Below are positions 13,401 through 25,400 of a stretch of 64,000 nt of DNA, piece after piece. How positions within the stretch are numbered: the stretch's first letter is position 1; each line of letters opens with the position of its first letter. The DNA comes from Nymphaea colorata (lineage: Eukaryota > Streptophyta > Magnoliopsida > Nymphaeales > Nymphaeaceae), in the NCBI RefSeq assembly GCF_008831285.2, contig NC_045139.1:28124808-28188807 (forward strand), read 5' to 3'. Made by a program: the position numbers and the translations under genes. The notes under the pieces are model-generated. The model saw only the letters and a list, made by a program, of their open reading frames with translations, ran no database searches and had not been told where the DNA came from.

Positions 13401-16400
13401 TATGTGATAAGTTTTGTTTTGAAAATTACTACGTAATTGCATGTGTATGCTGGAATTGATAACTGCTTAGGACAGATGAGGTTGGGTATCGTGTCGAGAG
13501 TCTCCTCGACCCCAACTGTGCATTAGAAAGCATCCTAGAATGATAACTGCATAGGACAGCTACGAGCCAATCACGGATTGAGACTACTTTCTGTGGTTTG
13601 GCTAAGTTTTCAAAGATATGATTGATGTGATAAGTGATGTGAATGTTGTAACGTTTTCATATGCTTTGCCTTGAGCATGATACAAATGAATGGAATTGAA
13701 GGGTAGTTGTACCCGTATTGCTTTGACGGCTAGCTAAGAATGTTAATTATATATGTAGCCTCGTGTGGAGGTATTTGGAGGTATGGGTGCACTCGTGGAG
13801 TGAACCAACCTCATGAGCTAGCTGGTCATCTTGTGATTGTGTTTTTATAATGTTAAATAAGAAATAATAAGAGATGAAAGGCTAGTGGGTTGTGGCAATG
13901 TGTTAGGGAGACGTCCGGCTTTTGACACTGGTCTCGCCTGTTCGGAGCGCAGGTGGTGCAAGGCCCCAGGATACTGTTATGTGTTGTGCTTGGAGCGTTG
14001 GGCTCCCGCCTTCCCAACCTGGATGTCCTAGGGAAGGCTGAGTATCTCTCCTTGAAATTCACACATCCATGGATGAGTGCTCTACCGCTGCAGCGTGAAT
14101 GGATCCATATCGATTCGGGCCACCACGGGGGTTGTCTCCCGGCTGTAGGCCGCCCGCGGTGTGCACGTGCCTATGTATTGCACCCACAAGAACTGTCAAT
14201 TCACTAAAGTTAATGTAAATGATTAGAATGAGAATGATATGTGTTGGAATATCTTGTAATAGGGAACCGGGTCCGGATATGGACCAGGTCCCATGTGCAC
14301 GGATATCGAGGCTGGCTCGGTACCCTAGGCGGGCTCTCTACCTCTCTCTCTTATAATCTCCACTTATTGTAAATTTATTAAGCGGAAATAATCTTCTCTC
14401 TCCTAGGGTTGCGGTTTTGCCCCTAGGTTAGAGCTTCTCCGTGGTTTTTCACCTCTTCCTGAGGTTTTCCACGTATATCTTGTGTTTTGTCTTCGTTTTC
14501 TTCTTCCATTGCATGTTTCTACATGGCATCAGAGCCAGCACGTGTGGGATTTGTTCTGTGATCGTGTGATTCCGCCGCTGCTGGTGTTTCCGCCGCTGCC
14601 GCTATCGTTTCCGCCGCCGCCGCCGCTGGTCTCCCGCCGCCACCGTCGCTGCGCTGTGCTTTCTCGCCGCTAGTTATCCTTGCGCCGCCATCGCCGTCGC
14701 CTGTTATTGCGCTTCCATCGCCGTCGTCTTCTTGGCGTTGTTGCCTCCTACGCCATCGTCGTGGTTCTTGGGCCACAATCCTGGTCGTGTTTCCTGGTGC
14801 TAGTTTTTTGTCTCTCTTTGGTGATCCTGATGGCAGAAGAAATGACCCCAAGATCAATGTTGCCTTTGACACAAACAGCAATACCAAGAGCGAGCACTTG
14901 CCGGTTCAAGTCACCTCCATTCGGCTGAATAAAGACAACTATCTCTCTTGGTCTGCTGCACTCGAAATAGGGATAACTAGTCGCGATCGTCTTTCCTATA
15001 TCACGAGAGAGAAACCTGCGCTCAGTAAAACAGATCCTCGATGGGCGACTTGGGCATTGGAAGACAGTCAAGTTAAGGTGTGGATTATTAGCTCTGTTTC
15101 TATTGATATTCAGCCACTTATTTTGCGAAAGTCGACCGCCTATGATATGTGGACTGTGCTTGCGAGGATGTATGGCCGTAAGAAGAGAGTCATGCGTACG
15201 TACCAGATTAAACGTAGCATCTACTCCCTTAAACAGGGTGACTTGTCTGTGGCATCCTTCTATGCAGCCCTGAAAACTAAATGGGAGGAACTGGACTATC
15301 ATGTGAATGATGACTGGAATTGTGGTTCTGATCATGCCTTGTACTGGAAAAAAGAATGGATGGACCGGACCTTTATTTTTCTTGGAGGTCTGCGTGATGA
15401 ATTTGAATCCATTAGGAGTCAAATTCTCAACTGTGATGAGATCCCTGGGATTGAGGAAGTGTATGCTCGGGTGGAATCTGAGGAACAACGACGTCAGGTG
15501 ATGCATATTGACTCCAGTCATGGGAGTTCCCCCTCAGCCTTTGTTAGCCGTACTTCAGGGACTGGACAGCGTCCTGTTCGACGTTGTAGTCATTGTAACA
15601 AGTTGGGGCATTCTGTTGATTAATGTTGGGATATTCACCCTGAAAAGCGGCTTACCCGTGGTCGTCCTCCTTCTAGTCGGCGGGGTCCTCCTGTGCCTGC
15701 TTCTAGTCAGGGTAGCTCCTCGAGTGTTGAAAAATCAAAGCTCTCCTCTGATCAAATCAAGGAATTGCAAGCTTACATCAGCCGGCTATCTATGGCCTCT
15801 ACTACTCCGGAGGAGGCATCCACGTCTGAGGGAGCTAAGTTAGCCCAAGCTCTTGTTGCCACAAGCGATCAAGGTAATTCTTCTCTTGGTGATTGGATTG
15901 TTGACAGCGGAGCTACGCATCATATGACAGGGGACCCTAAGATGTTTCAAGAATACAAATTGTCTTCCGGGCAGCAACGCGTGTCTATGGCTGATGGGTC
16001 TTCTATTTCTGTGGCTGGAAAAAGGAGTTTGTCCTTGTTGAATAAATACCGTCTTCATAATGCTCTACATGTTCCCAATATCCCTGTGAATCTGTTATCT
16101 GTCAACAGTATTACCAAAGAACTCAATTGCAATCTAATCTTCTCTGCTGATCGTTGTTTCCTGCAGGACTTGGTGACGGGGAAGAAGATTGGGATTGGTT
16201 CGGTTATTGATGGACTCTACAGACTGCCCGTGCAGGTTGCTTCTGCTCTAATTTCAGCCACTAGTGGACAGTTGTCAGGCATGGAGGACAGATCTACTAT
16301 CATGCGATGGCACGAGCGGCTTGGACATCTCCCATTCCAGTTGATCAAGAAGTTGTTTCCTAGGTTTTTTACTTCTGTTTCCATGGACTCCTTCACCTGT

Positions 16401-19400
16401 GAAGTGTGTCAGTTGGCTAAACATGTTAGGGCTTCGTACCCTATTTCTTTCAATAAAACCACCCGTCTGTTTGCTTTGGTTCACTCTGATGTTTGGGGTC
16501 CTTCGGGAGTACCCACTTGTCGTGGTTTTCATTACTTTATGACTCTTATTGATGACTACTCCCGTTGTATGTTCGTGTACCTGTTGAAAGAACGTAGTGA
16601 AGTTCCTGTCATTGTCAAAAATTTTGTTGCATTTGTTGAGACCCAATTTTAGACATCTGTTCAGGCTTTTCGCATTGATAATGCTCGAGAGTATGTCTAC
16701 CAATCCCTAGATGACTTCTTGAGGAGCAAGGGTATTGTTCATGAGACGTCCTGTAGTTACACACCTCCCCAAAATGGCGTGGCTGAACGGAAAAATCGCC
16801 ATTTATTAGATGTCACCCGGGCTATTATGTTTCATAGACACGTTCCTAAGCGCTACTGGGGTGATGCTCTTCTCACTAGTGCCCACCTTATTAATCGTAT
16901 GCCTACTCGTGTGTTGAATGGCCGTTCCCCTTATTCTGTGCTCATGCCCACTCATAACCCTTGGCCTCTTACTCCTCGGGTGTTTGGGTGTATTTGTTTT
17001 GTCCATGACCACAGTCCTACCCTCAAGAAGCTTGACCCTCGGTCCATCAAAGTTGTCTTCTTGGGTATTCCTCAACTCAGAAGGGATACAAATGTATTGA
17101 TCCTATCACTTCCAAAATTTATGTCTCCCGGGATGTTACCTTTCATGAACATGAGGCGTACTTTCCTGTGAATCTTCTTCAGGGGGAGTGTATAGGTAAC
17201 AGTGTGGAAGAGTATTCTTCAAACCAGCTGATTCAGTTTATGGATTTCTTGGACTACAAGGTTAGTCACAGTGTGGCAGACACAGTCAGAGATGATAGAG
17301 ACAGTCATGTGGAAGGGGGCTCTGGGGATGAACAGCCCACTGCCCGTGATCATTTGTTTGGCCAGGTATACACCAGGAAGAAGAAAGATGTACTTGAAGA
17401 TGTTGATGTAACCAATCTCAATCCTATGAGTTCCCCGAATGAACCAAGTCCACTAAATGAAGATCTTCCCATAGCCTTGCGAAAGGGAACCAGGTCATGT
17501 ACTTCTCACCCCATTCAGAGATTTGTTTCATATGCAAAACTCTGCAAGGATTACAAATGCTTTATTACTTCCTTGTCTATGTCTGTGATTCCCAGGTGTG
17601 TGGAAGATGCTAAAGAGGATCCTAAATGGCTACAGGCCATGACAGATGAGATGGATGCCTTGACAAAGAACAACACTTGGGAAGTGGTTGATATTCCTAA
17701 GGGGACTCACTTAGTTGGTTCCAAGTAGGTGTTTAATGTGAAGTACAAACCTGATGGTACTGTGGAACGGTATAAGGCTCGCCTAGTGGCAAAGGGGTTC
17801 AGCCAAAAATATGGAATTGATTATCTTGAAACCTTTGCTCCTGTTGCGAAACTAAAGACAGTGAGGGTTATCTTAGCACTAGCAGTGCAAAAGAAGTGGA
17901 GCATGGACCAGCTTGATGTCAAGAATGCATTCCTGAACGGCCATCTAGATGAGTGTAATGAGTGTAGCACAGTAAACATAAAAGGTCTACTACAAAAGTG
18001 TCTCGATGCTCCTGAATCAATAATCCAAGTAGTACTTGTATCATGTGAAGCAGTATCAACGGACATAGCATTGTCTATCATAACTGTAGAGGCCAACAGT
18101 TGAGTAGATTTGTGTGCTAAGAACTCCTCATACTCTGACTTGTTGATATTCACAGTCACAGTCTCAGGATTGGAAGAAGATAAAACCCCTCTACTATTGA
18201 TGAAGTTGCCTGATCCAATAGGAGACTGTAATGAATTTCCTAGGGGTATAGCGGAAGGACGACCATGCTTATCTCAACATCTGTTTTCCAAATGCCCTAT
18301 TTTCCCATAGTAGGTGCACTGAAATCTTCCACAACCTCCTCTTGTCCCTCGACCTATGCCCCTTCCCCTGCAGAAATTACAACTACGGCCTCCTGAAGCT
18401 ACCAAAGCAGAGGTAGTAGCATCGGTGGAAGGCGGAGAAAGAGTAACAGCAAGATGGTTGAGTCTGTTGTAAGCCTCAGCTAGGTCAGGAATTTCTGCCC
18501 CAGTCAACATATGTGTCTTTGCTACTGCATACTCGGCAGAGAGACCCTATAGAAACTTTGCCACCATGAACTGTTCACCATGAGTCTTGTGGCATGTAGA
18601 ACATGAAGGACGCAATGCTTTAAGTCTTTCATAGATTGACTTGATGGAAGCGAAGTACTGAGCAAGACTTTGGTCACCCTATCGCAAATTAAGTAATTCC
18701 TCCTCCACCTGCAAGATCTTGCTAACATTCTTTTCATTTGAGTACGTTTGCTTCAAAAAATCCCACATTTGTTTGGCAGAGATATAATATGCAATAATCG
18801 AGGTAATCTGTAGTTGCACACTATTCATGATCCATGACATGACAATATTATTATCTTCCTTCCATGAACTATATTTTTCACTATTCACCACAAGCTCATT
18901 TTCTTCTATAACATGTTCCTTCTGATGTCCAATCACAGACATCATAAATACACGAGATCAAATCTCATAGTTAGATCCATCTAACTTTACAGTAGGGCCA
19001 TAAAAAAAGAAATTGTCTGTGTTCTTATGCTTATACTACATCTCTGTCTTGCCTTCAGCAAACATAGTGCACGACTTGACAATGTGATCTTAATCTGGTT
19101 GCACTATGATACAATCAAGAGTATAGCACGCAGCAATCAACTTGAGAAAACTTAGGCAGCAGATATATATATGTATGTATGTATATATTTTTCGCACCAA
19201 AAGCAGTCCTTAAGAAAATATCTATGAACTTGCTGCTCAGTAAATCAGTCCACCAATCACAGCAATCAATAAACGAATAAGAATATATGAACTTGCTGTT
19301 CAAAACAATCCACTAGGCTTCTACGTAGTAGGTTTCATATCAATATCATTGCTTTCTAGGATCCACGTATGCATAAAAAAACTTTGTTGTTCAAATCAGT

Positions 19401-22400
19401 CCACCAGATTATAAAATAGACATTCAATCTGATAAAAAGTATACCCAACATGCAGCTACTTTTCCACAATCAGCAAAAAAAAATCTCATAAGAGTCTGGT
19501 CCACGTGCAGATACTCCACTTGCAGCCACTTTTCCACAGTCAGCAAAAAAAATGATAAGAATATAGTCCACGTGCAACTAATCTTCCATGAGCCCAGATC
19601 TGAACAAGAATCCACGTGCAGCTACTTTTCCACAAGCCTAGATCTGAATAATAATGTAGTCCACGTGTTGCTATTCATCCACGCGGCTAGATCTGACTTA
19701 CAACTTTCCACTGCAACTCCCACACAGTTGCTCACGCTCCACTACATCCACGTTGGGGACCTAATCACACATACCTCTCACATGTGATTAGGTTCCCTTC
19801 CACGCTGCTTCACTATCTTTCGATCAGCAGAGAGAAAGGAAGGATAGAAGAAGAGAAGAAGAGAGAAGAGATGAGAGAGGAAGAGGAGAAGGGGTCGCCG
19901 GAAAGTCACGATAGGCGCCGGTGGGAAAGGGTGGAGATCGCCGGCTCTGATACCATGTTACAGCTGGCAGCCTTAGAAAGAGAATCCTTCATCCATTCAC
20001 TAACCCTAATCTCCATAATAAAGGGATTAGGGTGGAAGAGATATTTACAAATTACATCAACCAAAAATAGAGGAATGTTTAAAGAGACCTCCTAACTATT
20101 AAATATTGCAAAGAACCACCTAGAAACATAAACTCTTCTAATTCAACATATTTCTAGGCAATTAATCAATCTCATGGAGGTGAGAAACAACAAAAAATAT
20201 CTCTATCGTCTGCAGAAACAACAAAAAATATCTCTATCATCCACAAAGGAGAATATCATACTACTACAGCTACTGCAAAAATTATCTGGTTGAAGAGTCT
20301 TATCAGAAATATGGAGATGGAGGCTTGAGGAACCTGCTAAATTGTGTCATGATAATAAAAGTGCTATTTGTATAGCAAGTAATCACATGTTTCATGAGAG
20401 AACCAAACGTATTAAAATGGATTGGCACTTGTTGCGAAAAGAGTTTCTCAAGAAGAATATTGAGCTTCCTTATGTCTCTAAAATTTCAACCAGCAGTAGC
20501 AGGCTTCTTTAATAATGGACTTGGAGCTCCTTATCCTCTTAGCAAGAAGCTTAGGTATTAAATTGTAATTCAATGATTCTATTTGTATATCTTTTGTATT
20601 TTGTATTTTTCATTATCCTTTTTGTACTTTTTATTTTTCTGGTCAACCAAGTATCTCTGCTGAGTGTTATGGCCACGGGTGTCTCAAAGTCTCCCTCTTT
20701 CATTGTATATATTGTAATATGTTCTTCAATTTTTCTATAGCTCTTTGAGAACTGCTTTGTGAGATTGTTAATGAAATATTTTCCGTTCACCTGTGATAGA
20801 TTTAACTGCCTGAGAGGTATTCTGTTTCTTACAAAGTTAAGCAAGTAGACATGACAATCAAACAAATTCCATCTGAAAACGCAAAACCATGAGTCAAATC
20901 TTACATTTTTTCCAATCCCAATAGTTGGAATATCAGCCAGAACACCAAGATGACAAGCTAACCCAAAACCTACATAAAGACAATTCATCAGCATTTTTAC
21001 AAATAAAAACAACATAAGTTAACCCATGAAATACATGAAACCACTTCAACAGAAACTAAATATGTGCAAAAGTAGCCACCAATTTTTACCACATTATGTG
21101 CAAAAGTAGTCACCAATTTTTACCACATTATGTGCAAAAGTAGTCACCAATTTTTACCACATTATGTGCAAAAGTCTCTCCATTTACTTCATCTGTATAA
21201 AGGGTTGAATATGAATTATAAGAGTTGATCTGACATCAGATCAGATGCTCCAAAAATATGTTAGTTCTTGTCATCACTAACTTGTAACCCTCCCTACTAA
21301 CCCACCCATCTCACCCTTGTTCTTTTTCTATCTAGTGCTCAAGAAACAAGTCAAATATATAGGTTTTTCCATCAAATGGATGAAATAGGTCAAAATGAGA
21401 TCCCGTTTCTGAATTGTATTTTCTTTCCGTCTCCACACCAGAACCAACTGAATGGCAGGGGTGGACATAGACACCCATCAGCTTTCAGGTTCTTAACCCA
21501 GCCTGGGTTGGTTTGTGCCTAAAATTTTGGAAACCAACATAATAAGCAGGGCTTGCACAACACCATTGAAAACCAGGCCTAGCCCACATGCAATGTCTAC
21601 CGGATCTGGCTCAGCACAAACTGATAAAAGCAGAGTGTTGGTAGCGCAGCTCAAACACTAACCCAAGTTCAGAACAAGCCTAACACAGAAATGTCCTACC
21701 ATGCCCAGCCTTTTTCATTTCAGGCCTTCTCTTGGAATACCTACATCCTATCTCACATAGGTACCTCTATTTGGGTGATGTACCCCTGTCAACACGGATA
21801 TGACACAGGTATGGGTATGGGTACGGCCCTGGACATAGCTCGGACATGGTGAAACCCATGTCGGGTATAGCCGATGACACATTTGTCCTCTTTCGGACTC
21901 AGACAAAGTTGACTGAGTCCCGTTTTGTTCACTGATTAGGTTTTTTCTTTAAACTATTGTATATATAATATGAAAATGAAGAGCCCACAACAGAAACTGA
22001 AGGGCTGTTCAGATGTTATTTGCAATCTGACTGTACTTGTTCAGCAAGATTTTCCGGCAATATTTTCCAGCAATCAACAATTTTTTCAGTAATTTTCCAG
22101 CAACTTAGTTTTCTTTAATAGAACATTTTATATTGTTTTGTTTGTTTAAAATATTCATTTTTGTTATATGTATGTGTGTGTTTAAACAGCCGTCTCGTCG
22201 TACCCAAATTTTTTTAAAGTGCTCCACACCTGTACTCGTACGGACACCCATACTCGTACCTATGTGCCCTAGCCACTTCCCCATTAAAGCAAAGAATCAA
22301 ATCCTCAACTTCACATGTGCACTGCAAGCAACAGACTTTCATCCATTTTCCAAAATATACATTGGCTCTTGTAACTTTTAACATGTGTAGTCCCTTCCAT

Positions 22401-25400
22401 CAGATCTAGATATGCCAATTTTAGTATAAGAGAAAGGAGGACGAGCAAATGGTGGAAAGCTGTTACATATGCACAAATTTGTAAGCGGTATTTGCCATGT
22501 TAAATATGCACCTCATATATTTAAGATTAGTTGCATGCTCCTTTTTACCTCTAAAGCTATGAATAAGACTACTACCAGTTGTGGAGTTTCTAAAGTTCAA
22601 CCACTATGTAGCAGAAGCAGAATATCTTCAATAATCAGCAAAAAAACTAGCTTTATGGTTAATCCTTAGTATGCTATATCAAACTCTACTTATGAAATTA
22701 TACAATGAATTCAAATGATTGTTTCTGACATGCCAAACAGTAAATTTTGTACTGCAGAAAAAAGGGTAAACGGCTTCCACAATCATAAACATCATCATTG
22801 AAGTGCATTTGGAATCTACATAGTCAGCCATATTTGCACTTGAGCATCAGTACACAAGCTGCAGAGATCATACCTGCATAAACACATGGAAAACCCAGTT
22901 TCATTTCTGAAAAACACTATCCTGTTTTAGCACATAAGATATAAAAAGGAAACTGCCTAAGTCAACAAAAGGAAATGGCAGCACTCCACAGTTACACCTT
23001 CAAAAGAATATGAAGCAAATGCAGGAAGGATAGCCAGCCAGTGCTTTGGGAATGTAAACTTATTGCCATATTGAAAGAATACAGCAAAAAAAAAAAGGTC
23101 ATCATCCCTATAGCAGTATACCTCTAGGGTGAAGTAGCCCATTGCCGTCGACCATCAAGAGCTGTAGGTGTCACCAAGAGATCCACAAGTAGAAATGCAG
23201 CCCATGAATCAATGAAATTGAAAATTATCAACCATGAAAATCATGTTTGCATGATTAACTTAGATCTGCTTATGAAAGTAGTGTAAAATCATTTTGAAGA
23301 CCAGAATAATCGATGCATAAATTAAGTTAATTTCCTAATTACTTAACTATTTCCTGATTGAGAATAAAGCTTTATTCTGCTCATTTTCTTACAGATTACT
23401 GGATCTGGCAGCATAATCATAAGTTCCAACAAACTGAACATGTGAAATTTGCAGAACAGAAGGTAAAAGAACCTGGGGATAGAAAGGATTTTTCTCATTC
23501 CTCATTTTCTCAAGCAAGTCTACAATAATTGGACCCTGATAAAAACAGCCAAAAAAAAAATCAAGAACACAGTGTTCATTGCTCACAAACATGCATCTGA
23601 AAGCATAAAAAAAATGATATGCAGTAAAGATTTAATATAGGAAAGAATGGAGTTACATATCACATAGTGCAGTGACAATTACGCTGCAAATGTGCACACA
23701 AAAAGAAAAAGAATTTTACTGAAGTTATAAAGAAAAGAATGTTTCTTTTATCATTAATTATGCAGGATGATAACACATTGCAACCAGAAGATCTTAACAT
23801 GGCCTGCTCAAAGTTAGTTTATAATTAGGTGCATAAGTATTCACAGAAAGGTTGAGCTATGAAACAAATACATCATAATGAAAGAAGGATTAAATCGTGC
23901 ATTCAGGTTACACAGTATCTGTGGTCAGATTCAAAGTCGCAGTCGTGCAAATAAAATTTAATAATTGTTAGAATGTATTGTAATAGGGAACCGGGTCCAG
24001 GTATGGACCCGGTCCCATGGGCACGGGTACCGAGGCTGGCTCGGTACCCTAGGCGGGTCTTTCTATCTCTCCCTCTTATATTCTCCATTAAGTGTAATTG
24101 TTGATTAAGTTGATATTACATTTTCTCTCTCCTAGGGTTTCGGTTGTGCCCCTAGGTTAGAGCTTCCCCGTGGTTTTTCACCTCTCTTTGAGGTTTTCCA
24201 CGTATATCGTGTGTTTCCTCTCGTTCTCTCTTTCTTGTTCGTGTTTCTACAATAATTAAAACTAATGCCCAAGGAACAGGATACAAAGAGAAATGTCAAC
24301 AAGGGAATTCGGTTTATTGAAGGAAAAATTCACACAATAAAGAACAACAACTTGGCCTTACTCTCAGGTTTTTCAGAGAAATAGAAGAACAGGGAGAAAC
24401 TGTATGAAATTTGGCTTGGGATGCAGGAACATAACTCCATTGACCACATGTATAAGCAACGACAATGAAATGTTAATGATAGTGGCAAAAATGCAGTGCA
24501 ACAAGAAAAAAAAAATGCTTATAGAGGAAAGAGCATATAATGAAGAGAAAAAAGATGTAGATTCATGTTCTCTTTTTCCCATAAGCTGCTGCAAAGGTAA
24601 GGTACAAATGAAAGAAGAGGTGAATGATATAATGATATTCGGGACCATAATTTCAAGAAAAATATGTACATCATGGAAAAAAAGGCTAAGCCAGGATAGT
24701 ATAATAATTTCAGAACCAGAACTTGAAGGAAAGTACAATCAATCAGGAAAACAAAAAGCTAAAGGTAGAAAGAGTGTTCCATAATCTTGTGAGTTGTGAC
24801 GTTTTTGCCTTGTTACTGTTGCATTCTTTTGGTATTAGTTTTCTTGCCTTGTTACAGCCTTTATATTGTTTATTGAATGAGTATTACTCTTCTTCACTTG
24901 GCCTTAGTGCCTTTTTGGTATTATATGTATTCTTTGTGACTGTTATAGTCACTTTTCACAGTTCTTCCTCTCAGCCACCCCGTTATATGGGGGAGTATAA
25001 CTACGGGACGTCTCATGAACAATCCCCCTTTTTCGAAGAAAATCCTCAACTGACTGACACATATACTCACAGGCATTATCCGATCGAAATGTTTTAACAG
25101 TTCCACCATATTGAGATTGCACAAGTAGAATGAAGGTCTCTATGATATGAGACACGTCACTACGATCTTTTAACAAGTACACAAAGGTGGTCCTAGAGAA
25201 GTCATCAATAAAAGTTATAAAATATTGAAAACCTTGACGGGTATGAATTCCCGAAGGCCTCCACACATCCCGATGAACCAAGGAAAAACCAAATGGAAGT
25301 GTTGAAAGATACAAAGCTCATCTTGTGGCCAAGGGGTTTAGTAAAAAAGATGAGATTGATTACCTAGAGACTTTTGCTCCAGTTGCAAAAATGAAAACAG

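Larger units (their letters stand above)
14242..17951 (+). mobile_element. TE-4: 5'-complete, 3'-truncated plus-strand copia element
   Basis: 5' LTR 14242-14523, PBS, leader and gag-PR-IN-RT up to AFLNGHLDE, closely related to TE-3. At 17951/17952 it breaks off inside RT and joins minus-strand TE-5 sequence. The remaining RT, RNase H and 3' LTR are missing. The 3' break has no LTR or TSD, so it is a deletion or rearrangement, not an insertion end. Confidence 0.9.
17952..20148 (-). mobile_element. TE-5: 5' part of a minus-strand copia element
   Basis: Runs from a 5' LTR (19956-20148) through PBS, leader, gag and the first part of protease, then stops at the junction with TE-4. Its family differs from TE-3/4 and is shared with TE-8. 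It was inserted into the RNase H region of TE-2, whose reading frame resumes at 20149. Confidence 0.85.
3323..20833 (+). mobile_element. TE-2: old plus-strand copia element, shell around later insertions
   Basis: 5' LTR 3323-3631 and 3' LTR 20556-20833 are homologous and flanked by the same 5-bp duplication AAGTT (3318-3322 and 20834-20838). Its own surviving sequence is the PBS and leader (3632-about 4092) and the RNase H region (20149-about 20550). Everything between is later insertion or rearrangement. LTR and leader match TE-12. It was inserted into ENDOV intron 5, antisense to the gene. Confidence 0.75.

Noticed and set aside
20551-21015. 154-codon minus frame as a complete gene
   Set aside because: Only 20905-20969 is an exon; the rest is intron read-through and TE-2 LTR.
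22957-23142. 61-codon minus frame near exon 4
   Set aside because: In a different frame from the VDGNG exon; intron sequence.
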